Shown: one piece after another, positions 1 to 11,030 of the stretch
Layout: each line of letters opens with the position of its first letter
How positions within the stretch are numbered: position 1 is the first letter of the stretch
Assembly: GCA_027596075.1 (NCBI GenBank)
Contig: JADGJC010000151.1
Coordinates: 28,615 to 92,614 of the forward strand
Origin: Rhizophlyctis rosea
Taxonomy: Eukaryota > Chytridiomycota > Chytridiomycetes > Rhizophlyctidales > Rhizophlyctidaceae
Direction of reading: 5' to 3'
Length of the DNA stretch: 64,000 nt
Position numbers and translations under genes: made by a program
The notes under the pieces: model-generated
Told to the model about the DNA's origin: nothing
Databases searched by the model: none
What the model saw: the letters and a program-made list of their open reading frames with translations, nothing else

Positions 1-640
1 CTATGCATTGAGTTCATCACCAACCCTCTCACTCCCGCATATAGCTCAAAACGCCCTTACGCTCTAGTCACATCTCTCTCCCCCTCCCACACTGATGATC
101 CCCTCCCATCCCTCTCACGCCAAAACACCACGCAATCATTCCCGGAAGCTTGCGCGAAGTTCTTTGAATGGACTGCCGTCATAGAGGGTACATCACATAT
201 CATAGAGGGTACATCACATATCAACGTTCTTTCATTAGGCTCGCTTCCCCAAATCCTCATCTTTTCTGACTTTGACACGCGCAGGCGAAACGGACGACAT
301 GTACTCATTTTGCATTCGGAAGAATCCGTCGTATGTGAGTTTGTTGGATGTTGACGTGGAGGCGGTGGATTGGGAGGAAGAAGGTTCTGTTGAGACGGAG
401 AGGATATCGTATTGTTTGAATCGTAATGTCATTCAGGTTGTGGGATAGAATGCTCATTTCCAGTGCAAGACGTCAAGATGTTGCATGACATACACGCCCC
501 CAACACACACAAGTTCATCCGGGAGACCAGTCCGCACATCAAATCCAATATCCATGACTACCCCATAACACACCAGTGAAAATACAGATTCTAACTACAA
601 GCGCCTCCCACACACCAAAATATATACACATCCACCCCTC
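1..640. other. left-edge stretch, no supported gene
   Basis: Short open frames exist on both strands, but none resembles a family I know. The minus-strand frame at 235-432 is Ser/Thr-rich and could be the last exon of a gene whose other exons are off the edge; I cannot support this. The only clear structure is the 21-bp tandem duplication listed separately. Confidence 0.4.
180..221. repeat. 21-bp direct tandem duplication
   Basis: The 21-base unit starting catagagggtacatcac occurs twice, head to tail and without change (180-200 and 201-221). Two identical copies suggest a recent slippage duplication. Confidence 0.9.
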
Positions 641-2864
641 TCACTTCCAATGCTCCCCATCCTCCGACGTCTCCAAATGCACATCAGCGCTCACGACCCC
701 CTCCACACCCTCCAACCGCTTCTCAACCTCCCGCGCAATCTCAACCGCATCCCGGTAAGAAATGTCCACCCGCGCCGGCAAGATCTCCGCGTGGACCGCT
801 ATTCCGTCCTGTGAAACCCAACATTCGTGAGAAACCATACTGAGGCAAAGAAAAGAGTTAGATGAAATTTTTCAGAACGATTCCGTACACTAGAATAATG
901 CGTCATGACATGCGTCAAACGCTTCACCCTTCCCTCCATCCCCTCCAAAGCCCGTCTCGAAATCTCCGCCTCTACTTCGCTCGTCGGTCGGCCTGTCGTC
1001 GCGGGACGGTGCAAGTGGTCGTGGTCTTCGGTGTCAATGTGGATGGAGATTTCTCCGATGCCTTCGTTTGTTGATATCAGTCAATTGATCATATGCGCCA
1101 AGGCAGCATGGCGGACGTCACCCTTACCACTAACGCGCTGGAACATCCCATGTCGAAGGTTTTCCGCAATCTGATGTGCGTGGCTGACGCTGATGAATGG
1201 TTTGACTTTGAGTTGGAGGTCGACGAAGAGGACGGGGCCCATGCGGCGGACTCGGAGGGTGTCGAAGCTTTGGATGTTGTCGTCCATTTTCTGGGTTTTC
1301 GGTATTGACAATTGGTCGTGATGAACAAATAAAGCTGCTTCCCCATGACTTACAATGAGGGTATCCACGGTTCCATGAATCTCTTCCACAACCTCGGGTT
1401 CCGCCGACGCGTCAAGAAGCGACCGCACGCCAGGAATGCCAGAATCCAGGCCTGCCTTCACCGTCATGGCTAGGTGGTGCATGTGGGCACATGCCGCAGT
1501 TTCGTGAGAAGGATTGTAACTCACTCGTCAAAGTCTCAAACTACCCACCCGCGACAACTAATCCACCCACAGGATCCACCCACGGCACCCCCATCACAGC
1601 CCCGCCCACACCCACAAGCGCCACCACACTAGCCGCCGCATCCGTCCGATGATGCCACGCGTTAGCCGCCAACACTTCCGACTTGACCTTCTTCGCAATG
1701 CGCATCGTGATGTGGAATAAAGCTTCCTTGGAGATAATGGCGGCACCAACCACCCAAAGTGCTAGAGGGTTCATGGGGTCAATCTCGTGTGAATGGCCAT
1801 GCTGATGTGAGTGTTCAGCGACGGTTGTGGTGGCAGTGAAGATGAGTGGTTTGAGCATTTCCCAGCTGTGGACGGCTTATGTGGGGTGAGTATAGTAACA
1901 ATGCGTCCATGATTCGTAACCAGATATCTACCCATTGCCGCTCCTCCTGCTATTAGTAGGCCCGAAATCACGACACTATGATTTTTGGTCAGCTCAGAAC
2001 AGTGTGGCGCGGTTGTAAACAAAACGACATACCTTCCCAAAGGTTCTAACTTTCCATACCCGAATGGAAATTTTTTATCTGGCGCTTGTCTTGCATTCTT
2101 GTACGCATATAGTGTCACAAAGTCGCTTTTGGGGCGGTATGCGATGCAAGGTCAGCGGGATGTCTCGACATGTTGGCCATTCTCTTATGTATTCACCTCA
2201 AAAGATCGCTCAATGAGTGAATCGCATCAGCTAGTAGGGACGCCGAATTCCATATGCTAAGTAATGAATCAATCGCAAAGATCCATAAGAAACGCATCAT
2301 CTCTTTCCATGTGAGCAAAGGAGGTACTTACTATCCTCCGACCCCTTTTACAGCTGTTAGGGCGACATTCGATGCGAGCCTGCGCTTTTGGATGCATGTC
2401 AGTTCTGCACTTCCTCTGCAATTTGCAACAAAACATTGACGTACCCAATGACTGTTATTCTAGTCCCTAAGAAAATATGAGGGAGATGAAGAGTCAGACG
2501 CGTGTTGCAACTGAAGTTCTTCCTTGACCACGACAGTCCAGCTTGTCCCACCTTCTTTGGACCCGACATCGATCACACCGTGAGGGTGCAGATGACCTCC
2601 GTGCGAGTGATCATGCCCGTGTGAATGCGTGCCATGGGCACGTTGCAGTCGCTTTATGGAAGACGGTGATGATACTAGGGCGTGGGAAAGAAATGGAGCC
2701 ACGCGAGCTTGTGCGACTGAAGGGCTAGAGTGGGTGTGAAGTTGGGTGCATTGTTTATGGGTATGATTGGCTAGTGCTATGATACATGGACGTGTGATGA
2801 AGAGGCTTTTGGATATTGGCTGACGCCTTTGTATGTTATGAGATATTCTTGAGCACCTAAACAT
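641..2864 (-). CDS. CDF-family metal transporter, mitochondrial MMT-like
   Basis: A cation diffusion facilitator, which moves divalent metals such as Fe, Zn or Mn out of the cytosol by proton antiport. The minus-strand exons read in order as follows. First comes an Arg-rich N-terminus (MFRCSRISHNIQRR) that looks like a mitochondrial presequence, followed by a His-rich stretch (HSHGHDHSHGG). Next is KRRLASNVALTAVKGVGG near 2400-2340, then SASLLADAIHSLSDLLS near 2245-2195 carrying the HxxxD metal site of TM2. After that come DFVTLYAYKNARQ and FGYGKLEPLG. A TM5-type segment with AWHHRTDAAAS (HxxxD) lies near 1660, and the cytosolic C-terminal domain runs from about 1470 to 641. The Phe-Gly-Tyr-Gly-Lys-Leu-Glu motif is typical of the Fe/Zn MMT and bacterial FieF-like branch. 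The gene has at least six exons and exact splice sites are only partly resolved. Family assignment is firm; mitochondrial location and metal are inferred. Confidence 0.88.
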
Positions 2865-4506
2865 TGTGACTAGTGCCTTTGCGGAATTTTGCGATGAGGA
2901 TGAAAGTGTTCAAAAGGGGTTTGTCGTTGGGCAGACATGGTTCCGGTGGCGTGTGGCTTGGCCCGGAGCCAATGTTTACTTTTAAGGGTCCTTTGAATCT
3001 TGAAAAGCTGGCACTTAGGTAAAAGCCCATGCACTAGCGTGCTGGTTACAGCAGAAACATATCCTTTTCATTGGCGATTAGTTGGGATATAGCCATCGGA
3101 TGAATCCATTTGGTTTGCGAGAAAGACATCGTCGCTGTCAATCTTCATGCCGCAATTTTCAGAAGTAGTGAATGGACCGATACATCAACTGCCCACCCGC
3201 TCTCTCGTTCGCATCGTGAAGTCAGCTACTCATAGCGTATTGAGCTGGTCATCCAAAACAGACCATGGTGACCCATTAGCGTCTCAGCTGCTGTGCGTGA
3301 GAGAACATTATTTCGCCGCTATTGAGCTGGAGATATATCCCGAGCATCGACTTCGTTTTGAGGTGGATCGATCACCCTTTTGCTCACCTCTCGATGGGCG
3401 AAGACAGCAAAGGGCAAGCAGGCACAAGGAAGTCAGGGAAAATGGAGCAGAACCAACCAGGTTGGAGGGATCGGCTATGACGACTTCTTAGGAATCCTTC
3501 TGTGAAGATCGGAGGGATTCTGCGGCAGCCAGGTGGCCTAGGCGCAGCAAGACAAGGTTACACAAATTCATTAAAGTCCAAGATGGGAAGATGAAGTGTT
3601 GGAAGCAACGCAAACGCAAGCGTCCTGTGACGTCGCCGATGGCCACGTGGGAAGAGATAAATGAAGTGTCCGGTCGCACAAACTTTCGGCATGATCAATT
3701 CCGATGACTCGTTGCTGATATCGGTCACGAATGTGGTGGCACAGTTTTCATGCTGAGTTCGAAGCTGACCTGATGTGGCTCTCTGAATGGCCCCAATTCA
3801 GCCGTTTGCTTGGTGTCCGTCCCTCTGCCGTCCCTGTCCGACTGGTCTCTCCGAGTCTGGAGGACGCTGAGTGGCTGGATTCTGTGAGTGGGCCTGGCGG
3901 TGCGTGATCAACTGCGTGAATGCTCATCCGTGGTGGTGGTGCAGTTCATGCAATCAACGCAATGGAATGTGGCCCATGAGGGGACGGACGGACGGCTGCA
4001 TGGCGTGCATGTTGGCGGCTACATTCCGCTGATCCCTAGCCTCTTGCTCCATTCTATATATGCCCATTGCTTGCATTGACGCCGCTATTTTCCCACGCTC
4101 TCTCCCTCTTAGGCGGCTAACACATCCTATTTCTTTGAGCGCATTTCTCATCCAGCTTCAATCACATAGTCATCTCGTTCCACCTTGCAGAAACCTAGCG
4201 CGAAGCAATCTCAGGGTCTTCATTGTGAGAACTGCCATTCACCCACTCCCAGATCTCCACTCCGACTAGATCTCCAGTAAGTCGACCTCAATGTCGCGGT
4301 TTCAAAAGAACCCAGATTTGACACCAATTCTTGTTTTAGTTTACAGTTGCAAGTCTCACCCTAGCTGAATCACCTCTCCAAGCTTTATCCGCACCATCCT
4401 CTTCCCACACCGCTCAACAAACAATTCACGCGTACAGACTACACCTCGTCTCGCAACTTCCCACCGCAATAGCTGACGTTTCCATCCACACATTAAACTT
4501 GCAAAC
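2865..4506. other. intergenic region, divergent promoters plus 5' UTR of the zinc-finger gene
   Basis: No convincing coding frame is seen. The right part contains a TATA-like ctatatatgcc near 4055 and pyrimidine-rich sequence leading into the zinc-finger gene. The left part would hold the CDF gene promoter. Confidence 0.5.
4277..4346 (+). other. probable 5' UTR intron of the C2H2 gene
   Basis: A strong donor (gtaagtcgac at 4277) and an acceptor preceded by a T-rich tract (ttagtttacag ending 4346) bound 70 nt upstream of the ATG at 4507. Length and signals match the coding introns of the same gene. This is inferred from sequence signals only. Confidence 0.5.
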
Positions 4507-6055
4507 ATGGCGGCGACCGCAATTCAGACACCCTCCTCGATGGACGGGTCTGGTCGCAACCACCTGTACGATGCTACATTGGCCACCCAAGCTTTTTTCA
4601 AAGCCCAAATGGAGGCGTACTTGGTGGTTGCGCAGTACCATGCCAATGCTCCCATCCAGTACATGAGCTTCTGCCAGACGACGCCGGGATATGCTAAACT
4701 GCTACCCGGCCCAGCAGCATACCTGCCCGCTATGCCCATACCAATCATAGCATCGCCGGCCGCAGCCGGCGCATCCGGAGCCAGAATCACACTCATCCCA
4801 TCACCCATCGCCATTCCTCAACCCATACATTCCGCATCACTAACAGAAACGAAGGTGGAGAAGGATCAGGATACTCGATCCTCTTCACCTTCTCCTTCGC
4901 CATCATCGCCGTCATCTATGCCGGAGCTTTCCGGCTTCATGCCGCAAGGCTCAAGGCGTCGAAGGAATTCAGTGCCGGAGGGACGTGTCTTTGGGTGCGA
5001 TCATGAGGGATGTGAAAAGACCTTCATGCAGTTGGCTCACCTGAAGATCCATCAGGTTGGTAATGAGCAATGCATTTTTGGGTGAATGAATGATCATCGC
5101 ATTTCCTGGCAATCAATGCTGACCTAAACCTTTCTCCAACAGCGGAAGCACACCGGGGAACGCCCATACGTGAGTCCAAGACGGGCATTGCCTACCACAT
5201 TCATTTCCACAAACATATTCTGACCCCTATCTGCATAATCAGGTCTGCAACTTCCCTGACTGTGACAAGTCCTTCACCCAACTCGGAAACCTCAAAACGC
5301 ACGAACGCAAACACACGGGGGAGAAACCATTCAAGGTTCGTTTCCCATGAAACTCATAAATGACGGGCTCTTCGGGTGTTGCAAAGGATTGTGAGAGTAG
5401 CTGAGCAAGGCTGGAATATGTTCTCTCCAAGTTTGGGGAGGCAATTCTGACCGAGTAATGAAGGCTGTTCTCGCAATTTCTTCTTGTGCCCTGACCTCCC
5501 GCTTTTTCTCCTTCTCTCTCCTCTTGGTGGTGTCCCCCCTTTTGGCGTGCGTTCCTCTTCAGTGCTCGTACCCTGGCTGCGACAAGGCCTTCAGTCAGAT
5601 GGGGAATATGAAGACGCATGAGTTGCTTCACTTGGGCGTGAAGCCGTTCACTTGTGGGATTGATGGGTGTGATAGGTCGTTTAGTCAGCTGGGGAACCTC
5701 AAGGTATGGTCGGACATTTTTCAGAGCTTGCTAATTGCGTTCTGAACTTTGACAACTGACATATGCTCCTCTCATCAATCAGTCTCACCAAGCCAAAGTC
5801 CACTGCGCCGAACCCTCCTGCACAGGCTCCCGAAAGCGATCCATCAGCCCCTCCGACGAAGAGGAGGACGTCGCCGACGATGCCACGGTCAAACGCCGTC
5901 GGCCGTCTGCTACTCCAGAATCAGAGGGCATCACTAACGCTGAACGAGGCGCTAAATCGCGTCGCGGCAGCAAGGAGGAACAGCTTTTGAAGAGGTTGAA
6001 GGCGAGGTTGGAGCGCGATGCTTCGGATGAGATGAGGGCTTTGATGCTTTGGTAG
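4507..6055 (+). CDS. C2H2 zinc-finger transcription factor, four near-identical fingers
   Basis: Five exons give a 360-residue protein: 4507-5055, 5143-5169, 5243-5335, 5563-5703 and 5783-6055. All junctions are GT-AG and in phase. The N-terminal ~160 residues are Pro/Ser/Ala-rich and probably regulatory. Four C2H2 fingers follow in tandem (about 164-186, 194-216, 224-246, 254-277). They have C-x4-C spacing and TGERPY/TGEKPF linkers between the first three. The C-terminal 85 residues are acidic then basic, with a nuclear-localisation-like KRRRP. The recognition helices are almost the same: QLAHLKI, QLGNLKT, QMGNMKT, QLGNLKS. This predicts binding to repeated A-rich triplets. Fungal Azf1-type regulators bind A-rich sites and are a possible relative, but orthology is not shown. 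Finger 4 ends in HQAKVH, slightly longer than standard. Confidence 0.92.
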
Positions 6056-7697
6056 GTTTATCGTTGGCATGCGTTGTAGCACAATTCTTAATCTCACATC
6101 CTTTTCCGCAGATGTACAAAAGATTTTACCTTTTTTCGACAATTTTGCTGTTGTACGAAAGTTTGATCCTTTTGTGTTTTTGTCAACCCGAGTTATATGG
6201 TCTTTTTCTTCTTTTTTTTACTCGTTAAGTTTTTCCTCCCCTTTCCCGGAGTTTATCAACTCCCCACTCTCCCCTTTTTGTGTATATAGTGTGTGCTTAC
6301 GATGTCCAAAATATAGTGTTGATAATACCCTGTGATATTGCGTTAAGGAATGGGTATGGAGAAGGTTGCATGTTGGAGCGCTGCAAAGATCTCGATGGGA
6401 AGAGATAGGTGTAAGAGGTTGGAGCAATCTGCTGGAGTATATATACGTGGTTGACTTGAACTCATCCCCTCTGATCCGTGGTTCATCACATCATCAATCG
6501 GAAAGTTCGGTTCGGTCATGAGCGATATTTGCTTTTAGGAGCCCGTGAGAGCGTATTGTCAAAATAACACTGGATAGATGTCCAAGTAGGACTGTTTCCT
6601 TGTTCCTTTGAGCCTTGCGAGTGTTGAAGAAACTTTGCATTGTCCCGACTTTGCTGATGTATGAAAGGCTGTCCTATTCTTCACTTATACTGAGATTTCT
6701 GAGTAGATTGGTAACGCACCAAGGAAGTGACGGGATTTTGCGTGCGAGAGATCGGGAGCAATGGGGCCATGATGTGAGAAAATCCCCGCTTCTCGCTGCA
6801 ATAGGCGGTTCGTGGATATTTACTTCCTCCTTGCTCCTGATTCCTGTATGATGCTGGGTGTCCACAAGTCAGGCGGGGATGGACTGTCATCATGGACAGC
6901 GACAGGCAGGAGGTGTGATGGGTTCAATGACTGGTCAGCTCCTTTCCAACCGTGCATGCCCTTCGCCTCCATTCCAAATTTCTTTTGTTCGTTCTCAGGT
7001 TCGTTCTCGATTAGAAGCTGTCCTCGGATGCACCGGAGGTGGGCACTGACCTCATCCAAATGCAAACAACCCCATCATCGCCTCCAACCTCCCAATGCCC
7101 TCATCCGTCCCCACAAATTCACAACAACCTCGCCTGCCCACACGAAAACCCTCGCGTCAACGATGCCATGAAGGGCGCATGAATGCATGGAAAACCCATT
7201 CGGAGACGGCCCCATTCTGAATCCGTGGGGTGGATTGTGGAGCCAGCTTTGGTGATATTTTTGTCCCACGTGGTAACCTTTTGCATACAAAATGTCGCAA
7301 CCACGCTCAACGAATTTGGAAATATGGAGGCCCGATCTGTTAGAATTTAGAAGTTTTTTCCCGTTATGAGTGGTTTCGTGCGACGCGTGGGAATGTTGTG
7401 TAACTTGGCTTAGGAACACCAGCCCACATATATTTGGTGACACTTTAGATGGTAGCATGACTGTGCCGCTCATTGTAAACAATGGAAGTGCTGTTGGAGA
7501 AAGTTGACTGTTGGGCCTTGTACCTCCAGCTGCATCACAAGCAAGCAGCAATTCCCAAAACCGCATTCCCATTTGGTTGCCTTTTGACTTTTTGCCATGC
7601 AGCCATTTTTGTGGAGTAGCCAGGACGTCAGGGACAGCAGGTCACAAGTGGGGTGCACAAAACCAATTGTTCCATGGGCCTCCGTGGGCAACAAAGC
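6056..7697. other. intergenic region between zinc-finger and LPMO genes
   Basis: T-rich sequence near 6120-6240 suits the 3' UTR of the zinc-finger gene. The remainder has no frame with recognisable protein content. The last few hundred bases form the upstream region of the secreted oxidase gene. Confidence 0.5.
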
Positions 7698-7707
7698 AAA
7701 ATATAAG
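7698..7707 (+). promoter_or_regulatory. TATA-like element of the AA9-Cip1-CBM1 gene
   Basis: The sequence aaaatataag lies about 65 bases before the start codon at 7773. A clear TATA element fits a strongly inducible secreted-enzyme gene. Called from sequence only. Confidence 0.45.
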
Positions 7708-7772
7708 CAGGCTCCCACTCTCATTCCCGTTTTGCGTTCTTCACGGGTTTTCGTTGATCGATCACTACCAAA

Positions 7773-10185
7773 ATGAAGGCTGTCTTGTTGTCTCTTGCTG
7801 CCTTCGCGGCTGGCGTTCACGCCCACGGTGCTGTTACTTCTTACCAGATTGACGGTGTTACATTCCCTGGGTGGGTATTGAAATGAGCAGCTATGGGTGG
7901 TCATAGTATGCAATTCCTCGGAAGAGAGCAAGAGCGGATCACTAACATGCCGTCTTTGTTGTTCTCATCTCCAGTTACCAAGGCTTCTCTCCCAGCCCCA
8001 GCTACGCTGGTATTCAGCTCCAATGGCCTGACTACAACCCTTCCACCGCAACCGCTTCCACCACTCGTTGCAACGGTGGAACTACCGCTCCCTCCTTCGC
8101 CAGCGTAAGTTCATGAACTTAACTTTGGGGGTTATCTTTTGATATGTGTATGCGGCCGATGCATTGATAACCTTCTTCCTCCAGGTGAACCCTGGCAGCA
8201 CCTTCCGTGCCTACTGGGCCCAATGGACTCACATCCCGTCATCGGTCGCCGTGTACTTGTACCCCTGCGACTCCTTCCCGTGCACCTTCACCGGCTCCAA
8301 CTGGTTCAAGATTGACCAAGCTGCCGTCCTCTCCGGTACCGTTGGTGGCGATGACTGGGCTGGTAACTTCATCATCAAGAAGGGTTACTGGGAAAGCAAG
8401 ATCCCCGCCAACTTGAAGGCCGGAAAGTACATCATCCGCGTACGTACTGTCGAGTGTACTTGATTAATATGTCAACATGGATTCTCATATGTTGTAATGT
8501 TTGTCGAAATCAGCACGAGTTGATCGCTCGTCACCAAGCCAACAACCCTCAGTTCTACGCTGAGTGCGCTCAAATCCAAGTTGGCGGCTCTGGCACCGTC
8601 ATTCCCCCCTCCTCTTACCGTGTTGCCATTCCCTCCACTGCCTTCGCCAACCCCTCCGACAACATGCTCAACTTCGAGGTCAACGGCTCTACCATGCCGG
8701 GCTCCCAGTACGTGGTAAGTATCATCAACCCAATATTGGTCCTGAGTCTGTGACCATATTCTGATGGCTTGATTCATTCAGATCTCTGGCCCCGCCCTTT
8801 ACGACTTCTCCAGCGGCGGCAGCTCTGACCCCGTCACCACCACCTCGTAAGGATTCAAAACCAATTAAACAATTCTTCTACATATCAAAATGACATTGCT
8901 TAACCATTCCTTTCTTTATAACAGCACCACCACCACTACCCGCACCACCACCACCACCACCCGTACTACCACCACTTCCCAGGCAAACAACGGACAGTGC
9001 ACTGTCACTGTCCAGGTGAGTTTTCAAAACCAACTGAACACTTGTAGTAACGTTTCAAAAAGACATTGCTTACACGTTGCTTAACCGTTCATTTCTTTTC
9101 AACCTACATTAGGGCCCCGAGGAGACTGTTTATTACACGGAGGACCCTGTCACTGTTTACGTGACTGTCAACGGGCAACAACCCACCACTACCACCACCA
9201 CTACCACCACCCGCCAACAACCCACCACTACCACCACCACTACCCGCACCACCACCACCTCCTCTACTGGCCCTGCTCCCTCCGGATTGACCGTCTCTGA
9301 CAACTTCGAGAACGGTTCCTCCGCATGGTCCACCTACGCCCCTGACTGTAACCAGGGCGGTTCCTGGTCCGTCACCTCCGGCGGTCACTCTGGCTCTGGT
9401 GTCACCGTCAACGGTGCGGGAGGCTACTGTGGTCACATCTTCTTCGGCACGAAGAACGTCCCCTCTGGTGACTTGTACGTCCGTTTCTGGGCCAAGTTCT
9501 CCAAGTCCCTTACCTCCTCCCACGTTTCCTTCCTCACTATGGATGACACCACCACCGGCAAGCACCTCCGTATGGGTGGCCAGAGCGGTATCCTCATGTG
9601 GAACAGGGAGTCCGACGACGCCACCCTCCCAAACCTCTCCCCTGACGGTATCGCTCAATCCCAGGCCTACACCCCCGGCCAATGGACTTGCATTGAATAC
9701 CACGTTGGCAGCGGCAAGCTCGAGACCTGGGTCAACGACCAAGTCGTCCCGGGTCTTACCACCGGCTCTGGTTCCTACACTTCCCAGTTCACTTCCGGTG
9801 CCATGAACTTCAAAATCACCTCCGTTAACTTCGGTTGGGAATCATACGGTGGGGACACCAACACCGTTGTATACGACGACGTTGCTATCGGCAGCTCTCG
9901 CATTGGTTGTGGCTCCACCGGCAACACTGGCCCTACCACCACCCAGGGCGGTAACGGACCCACCACTACCACCACCCGCACTACCACCACCTCTGCCCCC
10001 ACTAACTGTGCGGCTATGGTAAGAGCATTGACTTTTTGTTAGTGATCAGGACGTGTTTCTTACCGTTGCTTCCCTTTTCCCAAAAATAGTACGGACAATG
10101 CGGTGGCCAAGGCTTCACCGGCCCCACTTGCTGCTCTTCTGGAACTTGCAAGGCCTCCAGCCAATACTACTCTCAATGCTTGTAA
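7773..10185 (+). CDS. secreted trimodular AA9 lytic polysaccharide monooxygenase - Cip1-like domain - CBM1
   Basis: Eight exons give 613 residues: 7773-7870, 7975-8104, 8185-8439, 8514-8714, 8782-8846, 8925-9015, 9113-10018 and 10090-10185. All introns are GT-AG and in phase. Residues 1-17 are a signal peptide cleaved before His18, the N-terminal ligand of the copper histidine brace. The AA9 domain (about 18-235) has a second-ligand candidate His92 in WTHIPSS. It also has second-sphere His168 and Gln174 and the axial Tyr176 ([11 protein letters not shown]), as AA9 enzymes do. Thr-rich linkers follow. Residues about 339-545 closely resemble Trichoderma Cip1, related to glucuronan lyases ([42 protein letters not shown]). 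The last 31 residues are a cellulose-binding CBM1 ([15 protein letters not shown]). The enzyme should act outside the cell on cellulose plus glucuronan-like polymer. Domain calls are strong; the combined activity is inferred. Confidence 0.95.
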
Positions 10186-11030
10186 AGCAATGGGATGTCG
10201 CGTAGCTGAGCGCGCTCAAGGAACAAGTGTAGTTATTTTTACAAGTTTGTAAGCCCACAAGTTTTCAGATTTTGCCAGACAAAAAGGGGAAACTTGAAGG
10301 GGTCCATGCAGGTTCATGGAAGTTTCCGCTCTTGTTTTCTCGAATTTTGTTATTTACTTCTGTTCTCCGCATGTAATAGCAATTTATACAACAGAGATTT
10401 TGTTTGTTTTGGATCGAAATGTTGGCTTTGAGGAATGTTATGGCAGGAAGGCACAGCAAATTTAATGGCGGCACGGCTGTGGCTTGGTTCATTCAGGGTC
10501 CAATACTCATGCCGCTAAGGGAGTTAGGGTCCATTTTGGGGAAGTCAGCCATGACTCATGATGCCTTGCTGTGATGATCAACCATCAATCGAATGGCCGC
10601 CATCGGTACTTCCTTACCTCCATCGATTGGCGGTGCACCTCTTTTCCTAGAAACCTAAATTCACCTCGCTTTCAATGTCCAACACCAGCATACCCAACCT
10701 TTCTTCTTGTCGTATGTCCATTGCTGCGTTTTGACACACAGGATGCAATCCCCAGCTTACATGTTGATCATCAGCACCCGCACCATGGTGTCCCATCGCA
10801 CCCTTCACCCTTCCCTACAGCGCATGCGATGGTCCCTGCGTCCGTAACGAGCTTTTTGCACAATACATATATGCAGGCGCCAAGCATTGTACGGGCACTG
10901 GATCCCCAGCTCCTATCGAAGGACTTCCCATGTTCTTTGTAGGTAATCATCAATTGTAACTGCCCTCTCAATCATGACATGAGCGAGACTGAGCACAATT
11001 CGATTCAGGCGTTGCATTTTGGGAAATCGT
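10186..11030. other. intergenic region after the LPMO gene
   Basis: The 3' UTR of the LPMO gene probably ends within the A/T-rich stretch near 10220-10420. I see no recognisable gene here. The 5' end of the next (membrane protein) gene lies somewhere after about 10980. Confidence 0.4.

Noticed and set aside
3147..3491. 114-codon plus-strand frame in the intergenic region before the zinc-finger gene
   Set aside because: Composition is not protein-like beyond chance and no splice partners or motifs are seen.
4524..4814. Minus-strand open frame antisense to the zinc-finger exon 1
   Set aside because: It is an Ala/Gly-rich shadow of a well-supported coding exon with fixed splice phases; no homology is recognised.
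9104..9742. Long minus-strand Gly/Val-rich frame (212 codons) opposite the Cip1-like exon
   Set aside because: It is the complement of a codon-biased, Thr-rich exon. The plus-strand frame carries clear domain motifs and the minus frame has none.
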